A program made the translations under genes and the position numbers. Under the pieces are notes generated by a model, which saw only the letters and a list, made by a program, of their open reading frames with translations, was not told the DNA's origin and did no database searches. Shown here piece by piece: positions 36,354 to 43,092 of a DNA stretch of 43,190 nucleotides; positions within the stretch are counted from its first letter, which is position 1, and each line of letters starts with the position of its first letter. Origin of the DNA: Desulfobulbaceae bacterium (lineage in GTDB: Bacteria > Desulfobacterota > Desulfobulbia > Desulfobulbales > Desulfocapsaceae); NCBI GenBank assembly GCA_009773475.1, contig WSXV01000016.1, positions 1 through 43,190 on the forward strand, given 5' to 3'.

Positions 36354-36395
36354 TTGACACATTAGTCATTTGTGTTTAACCTCCTGGAACAAATG
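36354..36395 (+). promoter_or_regulatory. mazEF promoter with inverted-repeat operator
   Basis: TTGACA at 36354-36359 is followed 17 bases later by a weak -10 (TAACCT). The inverted repeat CATTTGT/ACAAATG (36367-36373 and 36389-36395) covers the -10 region, as expected for autorepression by a MazE-MazF complex. Confidence 0.5.
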
Positions 36396-36424
36396 AATTT
36401 TAACCCTGTAAATGAGGAACAACC

Positions 36425-36685
36425 ATGCAGATGACAATAAAAAAATGGGGAAACAGCCTGGCTACGAGGATTCCTAAAGCAATTGCTGAGTCAGCAAATT
36501 TGCATTTTGATCAGTTGGTTGATATCGAAGAGGTCAATGGCAAAATCGTTATCACTCCCATTGCCGCAAAAAAGGAATATAAGCTTGACGAACTTCTCAG
36601 CCTATGCAAGCCTGAATCTATGACACTGGACAAAGAGGATCAGGAGTGGCTTGGTGATGTACCTGTAGGAAAGGAAATCTGGTGA
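36425..36685 (+). CDS. mazE: MazE-family antitoxin
   Basis: The 86-aa protein has an N-terminal AbrB/SpoVT DNA-binding domain (IKKWGNSLATRIPKAIAE) and an acidic C-terminal tail that would wrap the toxin. It should neutralise MazF and repress the operon through the operator upstream. GAGGAA precedes the ATG. The stop overlaps the toxin start (TGATG). Confidence 0.92.
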   Translation: MQMTIKKWGNSLATRIPKAIAESANLHFDQLVDIEEVNGKIVITPIAAKKEYKLDELLSLCKPESMTLDKEDQEWLGDVPVGKEIW

Positions 36686-37026
36686 TGGCCAAGGAGAAAT
36701 ACATTCCAGCACGAGGTGATATCGTTTGGACCAATTTTGATCCAGCAGCAGGTCATGAACAGATGGGTAAAAGACCCGCCCTTATTCTTTCCTCGCAATC
36801 ATTTAATAAAAAGATATTACTGGCAATGGCTGCACCTATCACCAGCAGAGTGAGGGGTCACGGATTTGAAGTACCAATAGACGTTAAGAAAATTACAGGT
36901 GTTGTTCTTTGCCAGCAGGTAAAAATGATCGATTTTAATGAAAGAGGCTTGCAGTTTGTCGAGAAAGCACCAGAAGCGGTCATAAATGAGGCTTTAGCGC
37001 GAGTCAGGGCGATAATAAGTGAGTAA
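36685..37026 (+). CDS. mazF: MazF-family mRNA interferase toxin
   Basis: The 113-aa protein shows the MazF/PemK fold: RGDIVWTNFDPAAGHEQMGKRPALIL, the catalytic Thr region (AAPITSRVRGHGFEVP) and CQQVKMIDFNERG. These toxins cut mRNA at short specific sequences. The ATG at 36685 overlaps the mazE stop by one base; a GTG at 36682 would give a 4-base overlap. The last 27 codons and downstream bases are duplicated about 1.08 kb further on. Confidence 0.93.
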   Translation: MAKEKYIPARGDIVWTNFDPAAGHEQMGKRPALILSSQSFNKKILLAMAAPITSRVRGHGFEVPIDVKKITGVVLCQQVKMIDFNERGLQFVEKAPEAVINEALARVRAIISE

Positions 37027-37116
37027 GAACAAGCTCTGCATAATTCGAGTCCATAATTCGGGTTAGGGTTGAGTTGAAGTTCATTCTCTCATTGGCTTTT
37101 ATTCTGCTCTGACCCT
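36941..37116 (+). repeat. direct repeat copy 1 (mazF 3' end and downstream)
   Basis: Nearly identical to 38021-38184. Over the first 80 bases only two substitutions are seen; copy 1 carries a small internal CATAATTCG duplication near 37038-37060 that copy 2 lacks. The pair flanks the VapBC module. Confidence 0.85.
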
Positions 37117-37146
37117 TATTCAGCCCTTTCTAACTAACGAACTTTC

Positions 37147-37202
37147 TTGACTGCAAGACTACCTGGAACTATTGTGAACCATAAGCAACGCAACATGGTT
37201 CA
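37147..37202 (+). promoter_or_regulatory. promoter and operator of the VapBC/FitAB module
   Basis: TTGACT at 37147-37152, a 17-base spacer and TATTGT at 37170-37175. Directly downstream TGAACCAT (37175-37182) and ATGGTTCA (37195-37202) form a perfect 8-bp inverted repeat with a 12-base spacer, a fitting site for a ribbon-helix-helix antitoxin. Confidence 0.65.
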
Positions 37203-37226
37203 TAAAAAGGTTACAGGGGGGCTAGT

Positions 37227-37481
37227 ATGACATCAATAACAATTCATGGACTCGAAGACCCATTAGACAGCCTGATCAGGGAAAAGGCACGGCAGCAGGG
37301 GCTCAGCCTCAACAAAACCATTAAACAACTCTTGGCAGAATCACTTGGCGTTTCCACAGATAACACCAAACAACAACGTAATTTTGATGATCTCTGTGGA
37401 ATTTGGTCACCGGCAGACTCGGAAGAATTTATTCGCAATACCCGGGAATTATCCATTACCGATCCCAAGGACTGGGAATGA
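37227..37481 (+). CDS. FitA/VapB-like ribbon-helix-helix antitoxin
   Basis: The 84-aa protein begins with a ribbon-helix-helix DNA-binding motif (SITIHGLEDPLDSLIREKARQQGLS) of the FitA/Arc type and has a C-terminal toxin-binding tail ending in DPKDWE. It pairs with the PIN toxin by a 4-base overlap (ATGA). A strong ribosome site (AGGGGGG) precedes the ATG. Confidence 0.88.
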   Translation: MTSITIHGLEDPLDSLIREKARQQGLSLNKTIKQLLAESLGVSTDNTKQQRNFDDLCGIWSPADSEEFIRNTRELSITDPKDWE

Positions 37482-37864
37482 ATAAAATTCTCTTGGACAC
37501 TCATTGTTATGCCGCCTATCTCGCTGGAGACAATGAAATCCTCCATGTTCTCACTGAGGCAAAAACTACCTTTATGTCCATCTTTGTCCTCGGAGAACTG
37601 TATGCCGGCTTTAAAGGTGGAACCCGTGAAAAAGAGAATAAAAACATTCTTGATACGTTCCTCAAAAAGCCATCCGTTGTCACCCTGGACGCCTCTACTG
37701 AAACAGCAGAACTGTTTGGGCTGGTAAAGGATACCCTGAAACAGGCAGGCAGCCCGATTCCCATCAACGATGTCTGGATTGCCGCCCATGCCCTTGAATA
37801 CGGTGCTGTGCTGGTTACCCGTGATAAGCATTTTCTAAATATTCCAGGCCTGCGTCTCCGGTGA
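37478..37864 (+). CDS. vapC: VapC/FitB-family PIN-domain toxin
   Basis: The 128-aa PIN ribonuclease has the conserved acidic residues: D7 in KILLDTHCYAAYL, E43 in LGELYAGF, D94 in INDVWIAAHALE and D112 in VTRDKHF. VapC toxins cleave tRNA or rRNA. The ATG at 37478 overlaps the antitoxin stop. The frame stays open further upstream, but that would run through the antitoxin gene. The last codons lie inside a terminator hairpin. Confidence 0.92.
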   Translation: MNKILLDTHCYAAYLAGDNEILHVLTEAKTTFMSIFVLGELYAGFKGGTREKENKNILDTFLKKPSVVTLDASTETAELFGLVKDTLKQAGSPIPINDVWIAAHALEYGAVLVTRDKHFLNIPGLRLR

Positions 37865-37886
37865 GATAGCTCAACTCACCGGAGAC
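37854..37886. terminator. 12-bp hairpin at the end of vapC
   Basis: GTCTCCGGTGAG (37854-37865) pairs perfectly with CTCACCGGAGAC (37875-37886). It spans the vapC stop codon. The T-run afterwards is weak. Confidence 0.55.
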
Positions 37887-37965
37887 ATATTCTTGTGCGG
37901 CGCCTGTGAAATACACAAAAATACCATTTCAAGACCTAGCTTCAGCCGCATGTTTTCTTAAAAAA

Positions 37966-38018
37966 TAGTTCTGTCCCCTTCTCCTGTTTAATTTAGTCTG
38001 ACTCTGACCCCAATTACT
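37966..38018. repeat. dispersed-repeat pair (TTCTGTCCCC / TCTGACCCCAATTA)
   Basis: ATAGTTCTGTCCCCTT and GACTCTGACCCCAATTA stand 26 bases apart. The reverse complements, AAGGGGACAGAAC and TAATTGGGGTCAGAGT, recur at 40791, 40852, 42907, 42971 and 43073. Such words are common around mobile or REP-type elements. Confidence 0.5.
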
Positions 38019-38020
38019 TA

Positions 38021-38106
38021 AAAGAGGCTTGCAGTTTGTCGAGAAAGCACCAGAAACGGTCATAAATGAGGCTTTAGCACGAGTCAGGGCGATAATAAGT
38101 GAGTAA
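38021..38106 (+). pseudogene. mazF 3'-end fragment (repeat copy 2, extending to 38184)
   Basis: This segment encodes the last 27 residues of MazF including the stop (RGLQFVEKAPETVINEALAR...), without start or catalytic core. Similarity to 36941-37116 continues past the stop to about 38184. It is a duplicated scar, not a gene. Confidence 0.85.
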
Positions 38107-38221
38107 GAACAAGCTCTGCATAATTTCGGGTTAGGGTTAAGTTGAAGTTCATTCTCTCCTGGGCTTTTATTCTGCTCTGACCCTATTTATCTGAAGATTC
38201 CTAACAAACAATAATCCAGTT

Positions 38222-39073
38222 TTATTTCCAGGGGATGCCGGTTTCGTCTTTTTTTGTTCGGTCTGGGCGTTTGAGGTGGAGGTTTGGCGGGTCATAGACG
38301 AGGGTGAAGAAAGCCCATGTTTCGGGGAGTTGTGCTACAAATTCGGGGATTAACTGCTCCAGTTCTTTCGGGGGAAAACCGTATTTGTTGATGTAGGCGT
38401 TGATTGCCTGCTGGGTTATAAGGGTCTGTTCAAAGATGGAAATTTCCTCTTCATAACGTTTACGCACCACCTCTTCTTTTTCAGCGGCCAGCATGGTCTT
38501 GAGTGAGATCAGGCCTGCTTCGATATCACCGCCCTGGGCGGAAAGCAGAGCGGCCAGATGGCCGAACATGGGTGGGGCTTTGGGAAGTTGTGCCGCTTCC
38601 GCAAAGGCCTTTGCCCCTTTGAGGGGTTCGTTCATGGTCAGGAAGAAATTGGTTCCATAAAAGAAGCGTAGAACGTAGTCTTCGGGGTAGGCGGCGATCC
38701 CGGTTTCAAAGATACCGGCAGCCCTGGCCGCGGATTCCGTTGAAATTGAGGGAAGAAACCCTTGGGTGAAATAATAAGGGTCAATAAAACGGGGGTAGAG
38801 CGTAGTCATGACCTCAAAGTTATTGGCCAGGGCGTCTTCATAGCTGGTCTTATCTGTTCCCGGCGGCACGCCGCCTAAGAACACACTGACGCGGATAAAG
38901 AGCATCTCTGCTGCCAATTGCTGGAGGTAACCTGCGGCAACCCGGTAGAATGCGGGTGGTGGGGCAAACTGCAAAGGGGTAAATCGTCCTTGGGCCTTGC
39001 TGTCCAGGTGCGAAAAAAGAAGCCCGTAAACAAAAATGAGCCCGGCAAGGAAAAGGGAAACAATCGCTTTCAT
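38222..39073 (-). CDS. membrane-anchored TPR-like protein linked to an ABC-2 exporter
   Basis: The 283-aa protein has an N-terminal hydrophobic anchor or signal (residues 3-22) and a helical body that looks like degenerate TPR repeats (DYVLRFFYGTNFFLTMNEPLKGAKAFAEAAQLP...FGHLAALLSAQGGDIEAGL). It ends in a short polar tail. It overlaps the permease gene by 4 bases, so it probably belongs to the same exporter system in the periplasm. I do not recognise a specific function. Confidence 0.75.
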   Translation of the reverse strand: MKAIVSLFLAGLIFVYGLLFSHLDSKAQGRFTPLQFAPPPAFYRVAAGYLQQLAAEMLFIRVSVFLGGVPPGTDKTSYEDALANNFEVMTTLYPRFIDPYYFTQGFLPSISTESAARAAGIFETGIAAYPEDYVLRFFYGTNFFLTMNEPLKGAKAFAEAAQLPKAPPMFGHLAALLSAQGGDIEAGLISLKTMLAAEKEEVVRKRYEEEISIFEQTLITQQAINAYINKYGFPPKELEQLIPEFVAQLPETWAFFTLVYDPPNLHLKRPDRTKKDETGIPWK

Positions 39074-39885
39074 TGCAGGTCACGCCGTTTATAGACCAGG
39101 CAGGCCAGCCAGAGAACAATACTGATATACAGGGCACTCAGGAGAAATGGCTGTCCAATCTCCAGAAGCGTTGGTGCTTGATCGCTGGAGGCGGCCAGGG
39201 TCTTGAAATCCAGCCAGGAGAAGTCCGGGAAAATAGCGGTCAGCCATTGCAGGAGCGTGCTCAGAGACTGACCCATCTCGGCGCTACTCTTTTGCCGGAT
39301 GGATTCCCGCACCACCGGCAGGCCGGTGCAGATGAAATAGTAGCACAGGCTGAGCAGCAGTACCGGAAAACTCCCCCGAATCACACTGGAAAAAAGCAGG
39401 ATGACGGAGAGCAACAGTAGTTGGATCCAGTACAGCCCAAACGCGGCCAGCAAAAAGAAGGGCAGAGACAGGTGTTGGAAATAGGTTTCTGAAACAGAAC
39501 CATTGATCACGTTCAGCACCCCCCAGCTCATCGCGCCTAAGATGCAATGCAGCAGGAACAGCAGCAATGCCAGCCCGGAAAAAAGTCCCAGAGCGTACTC
39601 CGTGCGCGAGATGGGGCGGGCGAGGAAGGTATGCAGTGAGCCGCGTTCAGCGTCCCAGGCCATGACCTGGACGCCATGGAAGAGCAGGAAGATAAAACCG
39701 GTCAGCCAGGTGATGGCAAAGAGAAAATCATTGGAGGCCCGACCAATATCACGGGGGATAAAGTCAAAGAATAACAACCCCGCGGTGAGGGCGGCCATGG
39801 CGAACAGAATCAACCCGATAAGGGCGTGCCGGCGCAGGCCGTCGAGAATGACCAGTCGGGCCAGGGCAATGATACGTTTACCCAT
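39070..39885 (-). CDS. ABC-2 type permease
   Basis: The 271-aa protein has about six membrane helices and resembles NosY/GldF-type ABC-2 permeases, with the conserved WDAERGSLHTFLARPISRTEYALG segment between helices 2 and 3. The ATG at 39885 has an ideal AGGAGGA site; the frame is open further upstream inside the ATPase gene. It overlaps the ATPase by 8 bases and the TPR-like gene by 4, so all three are co-expressed. The substrate is unknown. Confidence 0.88.
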   Translation of the reverse strand: MGKRIIALARLVILDGLRRHALIGLILFAMAALTAGLLFFDFIPRDIGRASNDFLFAITWLTGFIFLLFHGVQVMAWDAERGSLHTFLARPISRTEYALGLFSGLALLLFLLHCILGAMSWGVLNVINGSVSETYFQHLSLPFFLLAAFGLYWIQLLLLSVILLFSSVIRGSFPVLLLSLCYYFICTGLPVVRESIRQKSSAEMGQSLSTLLQWLTAIFPDFSWLDFKTLAASSDQAPTLLEIGQPFLLSALYISIVLWLACLVYKRRDLQ

Positions 39886-40621
39886 GATGTTCCTCCTGTT
39901 TGACCCGGCTGACAAAGGCCTCGGCCAGTGTCTGTTTGCCTTCCTGATTGACCAGTTCGGCCGGAGTCCCAAAAAAGAGCCGTTGTCCTTTGTGCAGGAG
40001 CAGGACATGATCGACTAGACGGTCCACATCCTCCAGGATATGGGAGCAAAAGAGGATGCTCTTGCCATCCGCCTTTAACCGGCTGATCAGGTCGATAATC
40101 TTTTTCCGGCCCATGGGGTCAAGGCCGCTCATGGGTTCATCGAGAATCAAGAGCTCTGGGTCATTGATCAGGGCGATGGCGAAGTTGGCCCGTTGTTGCA
40201 TCCCTTTGGAGTAGGAGCGCAAGGGGCGTTTTCTCGCCTCCCAGAGATCGAGCAGGGTCAGGAGCTCCTGGCCGCGCTCTTGCAATACCGTCCTGGTGAT
40301 TCCGCAGGTCGCGGCGGTAAAGCGGAGCAGGTCAAGGACGGTGAGGTTGGCCGGGAAATTAGCGACCTCCGGCAGATAGCCGATCCGGCGGCGAACCAAG
40401 GGGGCATCCGGTGGCGCGGAAAAAAGCTCGATGGCGCCGCTGCTGGGCCGGATAAAATCCATAAGCAACTTGATGCTGGTGGATTTACCGGCGCCGTTGG
40501 CGCCGATGAGGCCAAGGGTTTGCCCCTGCTCCAAGGAAAAGGAGAGGCCGCTCAGGGCGGTATGGGCCGCGGCCCCGATCTCCTTGGCGTAAACTTTTGA
40601 TACCGAGTGGAATGTTATCAT
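39878..40621 (-). CDS. ABC transporter ATP-binding protein
   Basis: The 247-aa ATPase has Walker A GLIGANGAGKST, the signature motif YSKGMQQRANFAIAL, Walker B LLILDEPMSGLDP and the H-loop in ILFCSHILEDV. It powers the ABC-2 permease encoded next. I chose the ATG at 40621 (MITFHSVSKVYAK), which begins the first beta strand; its ribosome site is weak. Confidence 0.92.
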   Translation of the reverse strand: MITFHSVSKVYAKEIGAAAHTALSGLSFSLEQGQTLGLIGANGAGKSTSIKLLMDFIRPSSGAIELFSAPPDAPLVRRRIGYLPEVANFPANLTVLDLLRFTAATCGITRTVLQERGQELLTLLDLWEARKRPLRSYSKGMQQRANFAIALINDPELLILDEPMSGLDPMGRKKIIDLISRLKADGKSILFCSHILEDVDRLVDHVLLLHKGQRLFFGTPAELVNQEGKQTLAEAFVSRVKQEEHHG

Positions 40622-40790
40622 AAGGAAGAAGGCTTTTTTGTTAAGCGGATGGGGAAATAAGGCTGCAATCAAAAATAGGTGCTGGATGTTAAGAGGAATG
40701 TCTGAGATGGTAGCAGGGAGAGAGCGACAAGTCAATGGGGTGAGGTTGTTCTTCTATAAAGTTGATTCACCTGCGTATTATCTGAAAAAA

Positions 40791-40871
40791 AGTTCTGTCC
40801 CCTTTTTCCCGGGATACATTGGAATTTTTGCCATTTTCGCTTGGATTTTAATTTGTTCTGACCCTGATATT
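40791..40871. repeat. dispersed-repeat pair upstream of the exporter operon
   Basis: AGTTCTGTCCCCTTTTT (40791-40807) and TTTGTTCTGACCCTGATATT (40852-40871) repeat the words seen at 37966-38018. The group II intron remnant begins soon after. Confidence 0.5.
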
Positions 40872-40934
40872 CTACGCGATTGCTACGGGCTGTATAAGGT
40901 TTCCGGGAAAGCTTGGTTGGAACTCGGCGCATGC

Positions 40935-41024
40935 TTTTGTGTGAAGAACATCGGAAAGGCGGATGCGGGAAAACTGCAAGTCCGGTTTGATGAGGGGGGG
41001 CTGACGAACGATCAGGCCGGTTAA
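40935..41024 (+). mobile_element. decayed group II intron 3' end (domains V and VI)
   Basis: TGTGTGAAGAACATCGG followed by the domain V hairpin at about 40957-40989 (upper stem GCGG with a GAAA-type loop, AAG bulge, returning strand TCCGGTTT) and GATGAGGGGGGG is typical of bacterial group II intron 3' ends. The expected AGCCGG of domain V reads AGGCGG, changing the catalytic AGC triad to AGG and creating a G-G mismatch with position 40985. A domain-VI-like stem (GGGCTGA...ATCAGGCC) follows. No reverse transcriptase is left beside it. Confidence 0.6.
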
Positions 41025-41135
41025 CACGTAGTAGTCGCGTGCGACAAGGCGTCAATAAAAGTCCTGGCTATGTTCAGTAAATCAGCTTCCTACGCTACCG
41101 TTTTATTCGATGATCCCAATTCTTTGGAGGCATAT

Positions 41136-41170
41136 AAAGAAAAGACGCTTTTTAAAAGCGTCTTTTCTTT
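41136..41170. terminator. long perfect hairpin, bidirectional terminator after pilin
   Basis: The 35 bases are self-complementary around one central T (arms AAAGAAAAGACGCTTTT and its complement). On the minus strand it lies 29 bases past the pilin stop, with T-rich ends in both directions. Confidence 0.8.
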
Positions 41171-41198
41171 ATTGCTTGCGTGAAAAATAGTGGTCGTT

Positions 41199-41819
41199 TT
41201 ATTTACTGGTCCAACCAGCAACAATAATAATGTTATCTACAGCAGCGGTTGATGCCGGTACATTTGCAACTACATTAGTTAAGGCAGTACCGACTGCTAT
41301 CAACCCTGGTCTTTGATAAACAGAAGTTGAGTCACTATCAACGGCGAATAATGTGTCACCTTGAACATGCTTGCTAACAGCAATAAAAGAAGTTGGAGCT
41401 ACAGCAGCTGTGGGAACAAAGTCAACATTTGCAAATGCTGTAATGCCATTACCTACAGGTACTCTTATTCCTCGTGGGGTATTACCTGTATCATGCGTGG
41501 CGATACCATCTTCAAGATTGTTACCTCCAAGTGCAGCTGCACCAGTAACGGCGGCAACGGCAACAGGAGCGAAGGCACCAGCTGCTGCATTTTGTTGAGT
41601 GATGCCATAACGTTGCCAGTCTGAAAATAATGCTGCTTGTGTAGTGTTCAAATTACGGACATCGCTCAGGCCGGAGGCATTGAAACCTCGAATCCGATAC
41701 GCTGCAAATTGCGGGATCGCAATCGCAGCCAAAATACCAATAATGGCCACAACGATCATCAATTCCACCAGGGTGAAGCCCTGGCTGTCTTTCTGTAACT
41801 TCTTCAACTGTGTAAACAT
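41199..41819 (-). CDS. type IVa major pilin-like protein
   Basis: The 206-aa prepilin has a 14-residue leader cut at G|FTLVE, Glu5, and the conserved hydrophobic N-terminal helix ([17 protein letters not shown]). Mature aromatic residues F1, F24, Y27, F32, F51 and Y57 coincide with the Geobacter PilA-N set (Y32 is F here), plus W54. Unlike that short pilin it has a C-terminal globular domain of about 130 residues, poor in Cys. AAGGAGGGG before the ATG at 41819 is an ideal ribosome site. It stands alone; no pil assembly genes are in the window. Confidence 0.92.
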   Translation of the reverse strand: MFTQLKKLQKDSQGFTLVELMIVVAIIGILAAIAIPQFAAYRIRGFNASGLSDVRNLNTTQAALFSDWQRYGITQQNAAAGAFAPVAVAAVTGAAALGGNNLEDGIATHDTGNTPRGIRVPVGNGITAFANVDFVPTAAVAPTSFIAVSKHVQGDTLFAVDSDSTSVYQRPGLIAVGTALTNVVANVPASTAAVDNIIIVAGWTSK

Positions 41820-42068
41820 AATTTTTCCCCTCCTTGGGGGCCTGGTTAAAGGGTACTTCGTGGTGGGCTTGGGAGCCCATAAACATATCGTTTGCCGTAA
41901 CCTTTCCATAAACCATGCCATTTGTGAAAATAAATTTTTTTAGTGTTATAATATGCTGAAATGTCAGTTTATTTATATTATACGCCTTTACGCCTGCCCG
42001 AATCTCCCCACCATCCCACACTGCCAAAATTTGTCACTGTGGCCAAAAAACAGCAAAAATAAGCCGCC

Positions 42069-42087
42069 ACTGACAAAAAATGTCAGT
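42069..42087. promoter_or_regulatory. inverted repeat ACTGACA-N5-TGTCAGT upstream of pilin
   Basis: Perfect 7-bp arms around AAAAA. Further TGTCA words lie at about 41960 and 42029. The site is about 250 bases upstream of the pilin gene and 170 bases upstream of higB, so either could be its target. Confidence 0.4.
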
Positions 42088-42225
42088 CCGTCGGGCTGGA
42101 CCTAATTCGGGGCACTCCCTGATTATATACTTAAACCCTCATGCCATCAAAAGGTGTTGTCTGTAGAGGCAACGTATTGTGGTCCTTCTGCTATGATAAA
42201 ATTCCACTGTGTTATCACATGTGAC

Positions 42226-42254
42226 TTGACGCGCATAAACAATTTGTTTACTAT
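42226..42254 (+). promoter_or_regulatory. higBA promoter
   Basis: TTGACG at 42226-42231, a 17-base spacer and TACTAT at 42249-42254. Only six bases separate the -10 box from the higB ATG, so the mRNA may start at the start codon itself. Confidence 0.65.
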
Positions 42255-42260
42255 CGTTTC

Positions 42261-42542
42261 ATGATTCAAACCTTTGCCACATCTGAAACTGAGAATTTCT
42301 TCGCAACTGGTAAATCACGACGATTGCCAACCGAAATATTAAAACGCGCCGCCATGCGGTTGAGTCAAGTGCATGCCGCCATAAAAATTGAAGATTTACA
42401 TTTTCCGCCCTCCAATCATTTAGAAAAACTAACGGGCGACAAGAATAACACATGGAGTATCCGTATCAATGGCCAGTGGCGGGTATGTTTTCGGTTCGAA
42501 GGAGGCCATGCCTTCGATGTTGAAATTATTGACTACCACTAA
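42261..42542 (+). CDS. higB: HigB/RelE-family toxin
   Basis: The 93-aa protein is a RelE-fold ribosome-dependent mRNA interferase of the HigB/GraT subgroup, with the C-terminal block LTGDKNNTWSIRINGQWRVCF and DVEIIDYH. Toxin-first order followed by an XRE antitoxin 12 bases later is the HigBA arrangement. No ribosome site is seen upstream. Confidence 0.93.
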   Translation: MIQTFATSETENFFATGKSRRLPTEILKRAAMRLSQVHAAIKIEDLHFPPSNHLEKLTGDKNNTWSIRINGQWRVCFRFEGGHAFDVEIIDYH

Positions 42543-42554
42543 GGAGATCTTACC

Positions 42555-42851
42555 ATGACTTATAACGGCTTACCCGCAATCCATCCAGGGGAGTATCTGC
42601 TTGAGATACTTAAGGAGTTGAGTGTGTCGCAAGCAGAATTTGCGAGGAAAATTGGTGTTTCTCCCATGCGCATATCACATGTCATCAAAGGGGGGCGCCC
42701 GGTGACAGCAGAATTGGCCTTGTTGTTTGGCCGCGCCTTTGGACAAACACCTCAATACTGGATGAACTTACAGGCAGACTTTGACTTGAAAATCGCAGAG
42801 TCTTATCTTGGCGCCCGCTTGGTTGATGTTCATACCTTCTTGCATTCTTAA
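42555..42851 (+). CDS. higA: HigA-family XRE antitoxin
   Basis: The 98-aa protein has the HigA signature: AIHPGEYLLEILKELSVSQAEFARKIGVS (helix-turn-helix), RISHVIKGGRPVTAELAL and TPQYWMNLQADFDL. It should neutralise HigB and repress the module. AAGGAGA precedes the ATG. Confidence 0.94.
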   Translation: MTYNGLPAIHPGEYLLEILKELSVSQAEFARKIGVSPMRISHVIKGGRPVTAELALLFGRAFGQTPQYWMNLQADFDLKIAESYLGARLVDVHTFLHS

Positions 42852-42906
42852 AATGCGAGGCACATCCTATTTTTTCTTTATATGTCCTGGAGGGAATTGG
42901 GGTGAT

Positions 42907-42992
42907 AATTGGGGTCAGAGTAATATTTGCCATCCCTGACAGGCAAGGTTAGTCCCCAAACAGCGACTGTAAAAAGGGGCAGACTGAAAATT
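42907..42992. repeat. dispersed repeats GGGGTCAGAG and AAAAAGGGGCAGACT
   Basis: AATTGGGGTCAGAGTAATATT at 42907-42927 and TAAAAAGGGGCAGACTGAAA at 42970-42989, in the same orientation as 43073-43092 and opposite to 37966-38018 and 40791-40871. No gene is supported from 42852 to 43092. Confidence 0.5.
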
Positions 42993-43072
42993 ATGGTATG
43001 ACCTATAATCGGCGAGGCCACATTCTCGATGTGTGATATACTCGGAGAATTTGGAGAAGCCCTCCCTTAGGT

Positions 43073-43092
43073 AATTGGGGTCATAGTAAAAT
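43073..43092 (+). repeat. dispersed repeat forming the 5' exon edge of the group II intron
   Basis: AATTGGGGTCATAGTAAAAT matches the 42907 copy with few changes and ends exactly where the intron begins. Confidence 0.5.

Noticed and set aside
40638..41024. 128-codon + strand frame upstream of the exporter operon
   Set aside because: It runs through dispersed repeats and the group II intron relic, so it is not a gene.
41880..41930. Possible sigma54 promoter of the pilin gene (TGGCATG on the minus strand)
   Set aside because: The -12 GC dinucleotide is not found at the required spacing.
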